Shown here in pieces: positions 60,149-64,000 of a stretch of 64,000 bases of DNA. The DNA is from an uncultured Prevotellaceae bacterium (lineage in GTDB: Bacteria; Bacteroidota; Bacteroidia; Bacteroidales; Muribaculaceae), in NCBI GenBank assembly GCA_947165675.1, contig CAMVBJ010000004.1:62001-126000 (forward strand). The letters run 5' to 3'. The notes under the pieces were generated by a model. It searched no databases and was not told the DNA's origin. It saw only the letters and a program-made list of their open reading frames with translations. Every line of letters starts with the position of its first letter. The stretch's first letter is position 1. Position numbers and translations under genes: made by a program.

Positions 60149-60156
60149 TAACTTTG
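60149..60156 (+). promoter_or_regulatory. -7 element TAACTTTG for the AraC-type regulator
   Basis: TAACTTTG lies 8 bp before the chosen ATG (60165), so the transcript would be essentially leaderless. It also decides against an earlier in-frame start at 60084. Confidence 0.55.
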
Positions 60157-60164
60157 CAGTTGAA

Positions 60165-61061
60165 ATGAAACAGATACTCAAGGTTCACAACGTCAACGAC
60201 TATGCCCGATACATCGGGGCACCGGAGTTTCATCCGCTCGTGTCGGTCATCCACTACGACGAGTTGGAGCATTGCCGACATTCTCTCAACAACTATGACG
60301 TATATGGCATTTTCATTGCCGATGAGACGCTTGAGGAACTCACCTACGGCCTCACCACCTATGACTTGCATCGCCATGCCTTGATGTGTGTGGCGCCTGG
60401 ACAGATCGGCGGCAAGGCTGACATCGGCGAGGAGATTCAAACCAAGGGCTGGGCTCTGCTCTTTGACCCAGAGCTACTGCACGGCACCTACCTGGAGCGG
60501 AAGATGCCCGGTTACACCTATTTCTCCTACAACACTAATGAGGCCCTGCTGATGTCCGACGAGCAGTACCTGGCCATCGTCAAGCTTCTGGAAGCGCTGC
60601 GCAAGGAGCTGAAGAACGACGACCAGCACACCCACTCCATCATTACCGCCCTGCTCCAGCTGGTACTGGAACACATCGCCCGCTTCTATGCCAAGCAACT
60701 ATCGACCGAGGCGACCCGCTCCAGCGGTGACCTGCTGACACGCTTCGAGAACCTGCTCAAGCGGTACTACAACGAGGGCACCTACCGCCAGTACGGCTTG
60801 CCTACGGTGAAGTACTGTGCCCAGGGGCTGTTCTTGTCGCCCAATTACTTTGGCGATCTGGTAAAGGAAATCACAGGCGATACTGCCGGTAATACCATTC
60901 GTCGCTTTGTCATGAATCGGGCCCAGGAATTGCTCATCAGTGGACACACCGTCAGCCAGACGGCCGAAGAACTCGGCTTTGACTATCCGCAGCACTTCAC
61001 CCGCATGTTCAAGAAGCACGTCGGCATCTCCCCCAGCGACTACCTGAAACAGCGTAAATAA
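60165..61061 (+). CDS. AraC family transcriptional regulator
   Basis: The product is 298 residues. The N-terminal about 180 residues resemble a cupin-type sensor ('VCAPGQIGGKADIGEEIQ', 'YTYFSYNTNEALLMSDEQYL'). The C-terminal HTH pair covers about 190-298: 'LPTVKYCAQGLFLSPNYFGD', 'RFVMNRAQELLISGHTVSQT', 'ELGFDYPQHFTRMFKKHVGI', 'SPSDYLKQRK'. The flavodoxin-like gene starts 56 bp later and is the likely target or operon partner, with the reductases to the left as further candidates. Confidence 0.93.
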   Translation: MKQILKVHNVNDYARYIGAPEFHPLVSVIHYDELEHCRHSLNNYDVYGIFIADETLEELTYGLTTYDLHRHALMCVAPGQIGGKADIGEEIQTKGWALLFDPELLHGTYLERKMPGYTYFSYNTNEALLMSDEQYLAIVKLLEALRKELKNDDQHTHSIITALLQLVLEHIARFYAKQLSTEATRSSGDLLTRFENLLKRYYNEGTYRQYGLPTVKYCAQGLFLSPNYFGDLVKEITGDTAGNTIRRFVMNRAQELLISGHTVSQTAEELGFDYPQHFTRMFKKHVGISPSDYLKQRK

Positions 61062-61117
61062 CATTATTTACCTAATCGATGAACACCTAATTGTATCAGT
61101 AACAAATATTATAATTT

Positions 61118-61654
61118 ATGAAAAATGTAATTGTGATTTCGACGAGCTTGAGAAACGGCTCTAACAGCGACATGCTCGCTGACAAGTTTATGGAAGGCGC
61201 CAAGGCTGCCGGACACCATGTCGAGAAGATTTCCCTTGCTGGCAAGAACATCCAGTTCTGCAAGGGTTGCCTGGCGTGCCAGAAACTGGGGCGCTGTGTC
61301 ATCAGTGATGACGTGAACGACATCATGACACGAGTTCTCAAAGCCGATGTTGTGGTATGGGCCACTCCCATCTACTATTACGAGATGAGCGGTCAGATGA
61401 AGACCCTCATCGACCGCATGAATGCCATGTATGCCCTCGATTACCAATTCCGCGACGTCTATCTGCTGACCACCGCTGCCGAGGCCGAAGAACACGTCTG
61501 CAAGCGAGCTGAGACAGGCTTGACGGGCTGGATTGACTGCTATCCTAAGAGTCGCCTGGCTGGTCATCTATTCTGTGGTGGCGTGGGTGCACCCCGCGAA
61601 ATCGACGGCAACGCCAAGCTCCAGGAAGCCTACAATATAGGCCACAATATCTAA
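61118..61654 (+). CDS. NADPH-dependent FMN reductase / flavodoxin family protein
   Basis: The product is 178 residues. The opening 'VIVISTSLRNGSNSDMLADK' is an FMN phosphate loop, 'CKGCLACQKLGRCVISDDVN' is the Cys-rich pattern of iron-sulfur flavoprotein-like reductases, and 'ATPIYYYEMSGQMKTLIDRM' is the flavin-ring loop. It probably reduces quinones, azo or nitro compounds, or other electrophiles with NAD(P)H. Downstream of an AraC regulator in a cluster of aldehyde reductases, it fits a carbonyl/electrophile stress module. Confidence 0.92.
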   Translation: MKNVIVISTSLRNGSNSDMLADKFMEGAKAAGHHVEKISLAGKNIQFCKGCLACQKLGRCVISDDVNDIMTRVLKADVVVWATPIYYYEMSGQMKTLIDRMNAMYALDYQFRDVYLLTTAAEAEEHVCKRAETGLTGWIDCYPKSRLAGHLFCGGVGAPREIDGNAKLQEAYNIGHNI

Positions 61655-61657
61655 AAA

Positions 61658-61683
61658 CCTACTTTGCCAGCAGACAAAGTAGG
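61658..61683. terminator. Hairpin after the flavodoxin-family gene
   Basis: CCTACTTTG and CAAAGTAGG pair perfectly (9 bp) around an 8-base loop, 4 bp after the stop codon. The U-tract is missing, so termination is likely but not certain. Confidence 0.6.
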
Positions 61684-61728
61684 CGTACACTATAACTCAT
61701 CAACCTGTCACCTGCATCCGGCGTATGA

Positions 61729-63039
61729 TCAGCCGATGCGGGTGATTTTGGCACCGATGGCATTGAGGCGCTGCTCAATCTTGCTGTAGCCACGGTCTAT
61801 CTGCTCGATGTGGTCGATGCGGCTCACGCCGTCGGCACTCATGGCGGCTATCAGCATGGCGATACCAGCGCGGATATCTGGCGATACCATGTGCCCCGCC
61901 CGCAGGCGGATGCGGTGGTCGTGACCGATGACCACGGCACGGTGTGGATCACACAGGATAATCTGGGCTCCCATATCGATGAGCTTGTCCACAAAGAACA
62001 GACGACTCTCAAACATCTTCTGATGAATCAGGATACTGCCGTTAGCCTGAGTGGCTACGACCAGCAGCACGCTCAGCAGGTCGGGAGTGAGTCCAGGCCA
62101 GGTGGCATCGGCCAGCGTCAGGATGGACCCATCCATGAATCGCTCCACCTCATAGTGATCCTGCCGTGGAATGAACATGTCGTCACCCTGCTTGTCCAGC
62201 CGCACCCCCAAGCGACGGAAACTGTCCGGAATGATGCCCAGGTTATCCCACGAGACATCCTTGATAGTCAATTCGCTGCCAGTCATTGCGGCCATGCCGA
62301 TAAAACTGCCCACCTCGATCATGTCGGGAAGGATGCGGTGATGGGCACCATGCAGCACGTTAACGCCCTCGATGGTCAACAGGTTGGAGGCGATGCCCGT
62401 GATGTGCGCTCCCATCTGGTTCAGCATGCGGCACAACTGCTGGATATAGGGCTCACAGGCTGCATTATAGATGGTTGTCGTCCCGTGAGCCATCACTGCT
62501 GCCATCACGATGTTGGCAGTACCAGTCAACGAGGCTTCGTCGAGCAACATGTAGGTCCCTTGCAACCGACCGTTGGTAACAAATTTGTAGGCCTTCTTTT
62601 CCGAATCAAACTCATAAGTCGCCCCCAGGTTGCAAATTCCCCTGAAGTGGGTATCCAGCCGTCGGCGACCGATTTTGTCACCTCCAGGATTGGCGAAGTA
62701 CATCTGACCGAGACGGCTCAACAACGGCCCTATGAGCATGACCGAGCCTCGCAGCTTGGCACATTTCTCCATGAAATCCCGGCTCTGGATGAAGGCTGTG
62801 TTGATGTACTCGGCCTTAAAACTATAGGTATTGTCGCCTTGATGCTTGACCATGACGCCCATGTCTTGAAGCAGGTGTATGAGGTTGTTCACGTCCAAGA
62901 TGTCGGGCACGTTCTCGATGACTACTTCTTCGGTAGTCAGCAAGGTGGCACAGATGACCTGTAATGCTTCATTTTTTGCACCCTGGGGTGTAATTTCTCC
63001 ATGTAAAGGGTGGTTCCCTTCAACGATAAATGATGCCAT
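61729..63039 (-). CDS. murA: UDP-N-acetylglucosamine 1-carboxyvinyltransferase, Asp at the catalytic Cys position
   Basis: The product is 436 residues from the chosen ATG (MASFIVEGNHPLHGEITPQG), which matches the family N-terminus; the longer frame runs back into murB. Lys22-Asn23 in 'GAKNEAL' and 'KLRGSVMLIGPLLSRLG' are conserved. The PEP-binding loop reads 'NPGGDKIGRRRLDTHF', so Asp121 replaces the usual Cys115. MurA forms the first committed precursor of peptidoglycan. It follows murB by 22 bp. Confidence 0.95.
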   Translation of the reverse strand: MASFIVEGNHPLHGEITPQGAKNEALQVICATLLTTEEVVIENVPDILDVNNLIHLLQDMGVMVKHQGDNTYSFKAEYINTAFIQSRDFMEKCAKLRGSVMLIGPLLSRLGQMYFANPGGDKIGRRRLDTHFRGICNLGATYEFDSEKKAYKFVTNGRLQGTYMLLDEASLTGTANIVMAAVMAHGTTTIYNAACEPYIQQLCRMLNQMGAHITGIASNLLTIEGVNVLHGAHHRILPDMIEVGSFIGMAAMTGSELTIKDVSWDNLGIIPDSFRRLGVRLDKQGDDMFIPRQDHYEVERFMDGSILTLADATWPGLTPDLLSVLLVVATQANGSILIHQKMFESRLFFVDKLIDMGAQIILCDPHRAVVIGHDHRIRLRAGHMVSPDIRAGIAMLIAAMSADGVSRIDHIEQIDRGYSKIEQRLNAIGAKITRIG

Positions 63040-63061
63040 AATGTTTGTTATTGTGTTTGTA

Positions 63062-64000
63062 TTAGATGTAATTGACTTCGGGTTCAAGAGTGATATTAAA
63101 TTTCTCCTGCACACTTTGCTTAATGAGCATGGCCAGTTCCATGATGTCTGCCGGTGTAGCATGGTCACGGTTGACCAGAATCAGCGGCTGCTTGTCATAG
63201 ACGGCGGCCCCGCCATGGCTCTTTCCCTTCCATCCACACTGATCGATGAGCCACGCAGCAGGAATCTTGACTGTGTCCTCGTTGATGACGTAATGGGGCA
63301 CATCGTCGCAGTCCGCAGCCAACTGTCGGAACACCGCTACTTGCACCACTGGGTTCTTGAAGAAACTGCCGGCGCTACCCAGTTCAGCAGGCTCGGGCAA
63401 CTTGGATTGGCGTATAGCTATCACAGCATTGCGGATTTCCTGTGCTGTGGGCACTGGTTCACATGGGCGCAGCTGCTGTAATGGGCCGTAGTCAAGATGC
63501 ACGACAGGGACAGTGGATAAGCGATAGACAACGGCTGTGACGATGTATTGCCCTTGCAAACGGTTCTTGAAGATGCTGTCACGGTAGGCATATTCACACT
63601 CTGCGACGCCAAACACCCGTGGCTTGCCCGTCGAGACCTCAATCGTCTCGACCTGCTGGATGATGGAATTGATCTCAACGCCATAGGCCCCTATATTCTG
63701 GATAGCCGAAGCTCCGACCTCACCAGGGATGTGGGAGAGATTCTCACTGCCGTAGTAATTGTTACGGGCCATCTCGGCACAGAAGTCATCCCACACCACA
63801 CCTGCACCAACGCGGACGACGATCTCTCGGCTATCACGGGAAACATAGTCGACGAACTTGATGTTGGAGTGCAGCACACTACCCTCAAAGTCCCCAGTGA
63901 ACAGCAAGTTGCTCCCGCCGCCGATGTGCAGCATGGGCTCCCCACGACCCCGCAGGGCAGACAACACTTCGACCAGACCTTCAACAGAATGATAGTCGAT
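63062..64000 (-). CDS. murB: UDP-N-acetylmuramate dehydrogenase, 5' end outside the window
   Basis: The frame is open to the window edge, so the start is not seen; 312 codons are present. The FAD-binding part has 'LHIGGGSNLLFTGDFEGSVL' and 'GSENLSHIPGEVGASAIQNI', the type I MurB pattern. The catalytic Ser lies in 'ELGSAGSFFKNPVV' and the C-terminal Glu in 'ITLEPEVNYI'. 'YAYRDSIFKNR' is a substrate-binding motif. It reduces UDP-GlcNAc-enolpyruvate, the product of MurA. murB then murA are in one operon in this order. Confidence 0.95.
   Translation of the reverse strand: MDYHSVEGLVEVLSALRGRGEPMLHIGGGSNLLFTGDFEGSVLHSNIKFVDYVSRDSREIVVRVGAGVVWDDFCAEMARNNYYGSENLSHIPGEVGASAIQNIGAYGVEINSIIQQVETIEVSTGKPRVFGVAECEYAYRDSIFKNRLQGQYIVTAVVYRLSTVPVVHLDYGPLQQLRPCEPVPTAQEIRNAVIAIRQSKLPEPAELGSAGSFFKNPVVQVAVFRQLAADCDDVPHYVINEDTVKIPAAWLIDQCGWKGKSHGGAAVYDKQPLILVNRDHATPADIMELAMLIKQSVQEKFNITLEPEVNYI

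Overview
The window looks like a chromosomal segment of a gut-type Bacteroidales, most plausibly Muribaculaceae or a Prevotella/Bacteroides relative. Three things point there. Many genes are preceded by the Bacteroidetes sigma-ABfr promoter (TTG/TTTG, about 18-22 bp, TAnnTTTG), often with very short leaders. Secreted proteins carry SusE/F-like, C10 (streptopain) and dockerin-like modules. Housekeeping genes (murA, murB, frr, adk, hpt, sufE, nnr) are of Bacteroidetes type. No phage, integrase, insertion sequence with a transposase, rRNA operon or CRISPR array was seen. Family assignments come from motifs read by eye; no database search was run.

Left part (1-24.3 kb), mostly minus strand. First come a TolC-like channel and the N-terminus of a probable membrane fusion protein (efflux pump). 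Next is a cluster of exported proteins: DUF3108, a small cohesin-like protein, a CotH protein with a dockerin-like tail, and a 1846-residue multidomain surface protein whose leader contains a run of nine C. Two large C10 cysteine proteases with dockerin-like tails follow; they flank two unrecognised plus-strand genes. The giant protein and the second protease share two module types, a 'TMP' beta repeat and a roughly 180-residue domain ending in V-Y/W-L-Y-K. The section ends with a PIG-L deacetylase, an outer-membrane barrel and a large TPR protein.

Middle part (24.5-50.6 kb). This holds core physiology: a PpiD/SurA-like chaperone, SufE, two tandem POT peptide transporters, hypoxanthine phosphoribosyltransferase, adenylate kinase, a BrkB-type membrane protein, tRNA-Leu(UAA), bifunctional NAD(P)HX repair enzyme, a second CotH-dockerin protein, tRNA-Lys(UUU), a DUF6056 membrane protein, ribosome recycling factor, an M16 peptidase with an S24-type repressor upstream, flavin reductase, acetyltransferase, YdcZ transporter, carbonic anhydrase, MmcQ, AlkD, lactonase, uracil permease, a secreted esterase and a GH18 glycosidase.

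Right part (50.7-64 kb). A tricorn-like S41 protease comes first. It is followed by a redox/aldehyde cluster: three aldo/keto reductases (one interrupted by an in-frame TAG), an amidohydrolase fused to an ABM domain, MerR and AraC regulators and a flavodoxin-family oxidoreductase. The window ends with murA (Asp at the usual catalytic Cys position) and murB (cut by the edge).

The most interesting material is the secreted cohesin-like/dockerin-like/C10/CotH gene set at 2.5-18.3 kb plus 35.4 kb, the shared unnamed domain, the C9 tract, the nonsense-interrupted reductase, and two structured intergenic repeats (11.2-11.45 kb and 44.26-44.34 kb).
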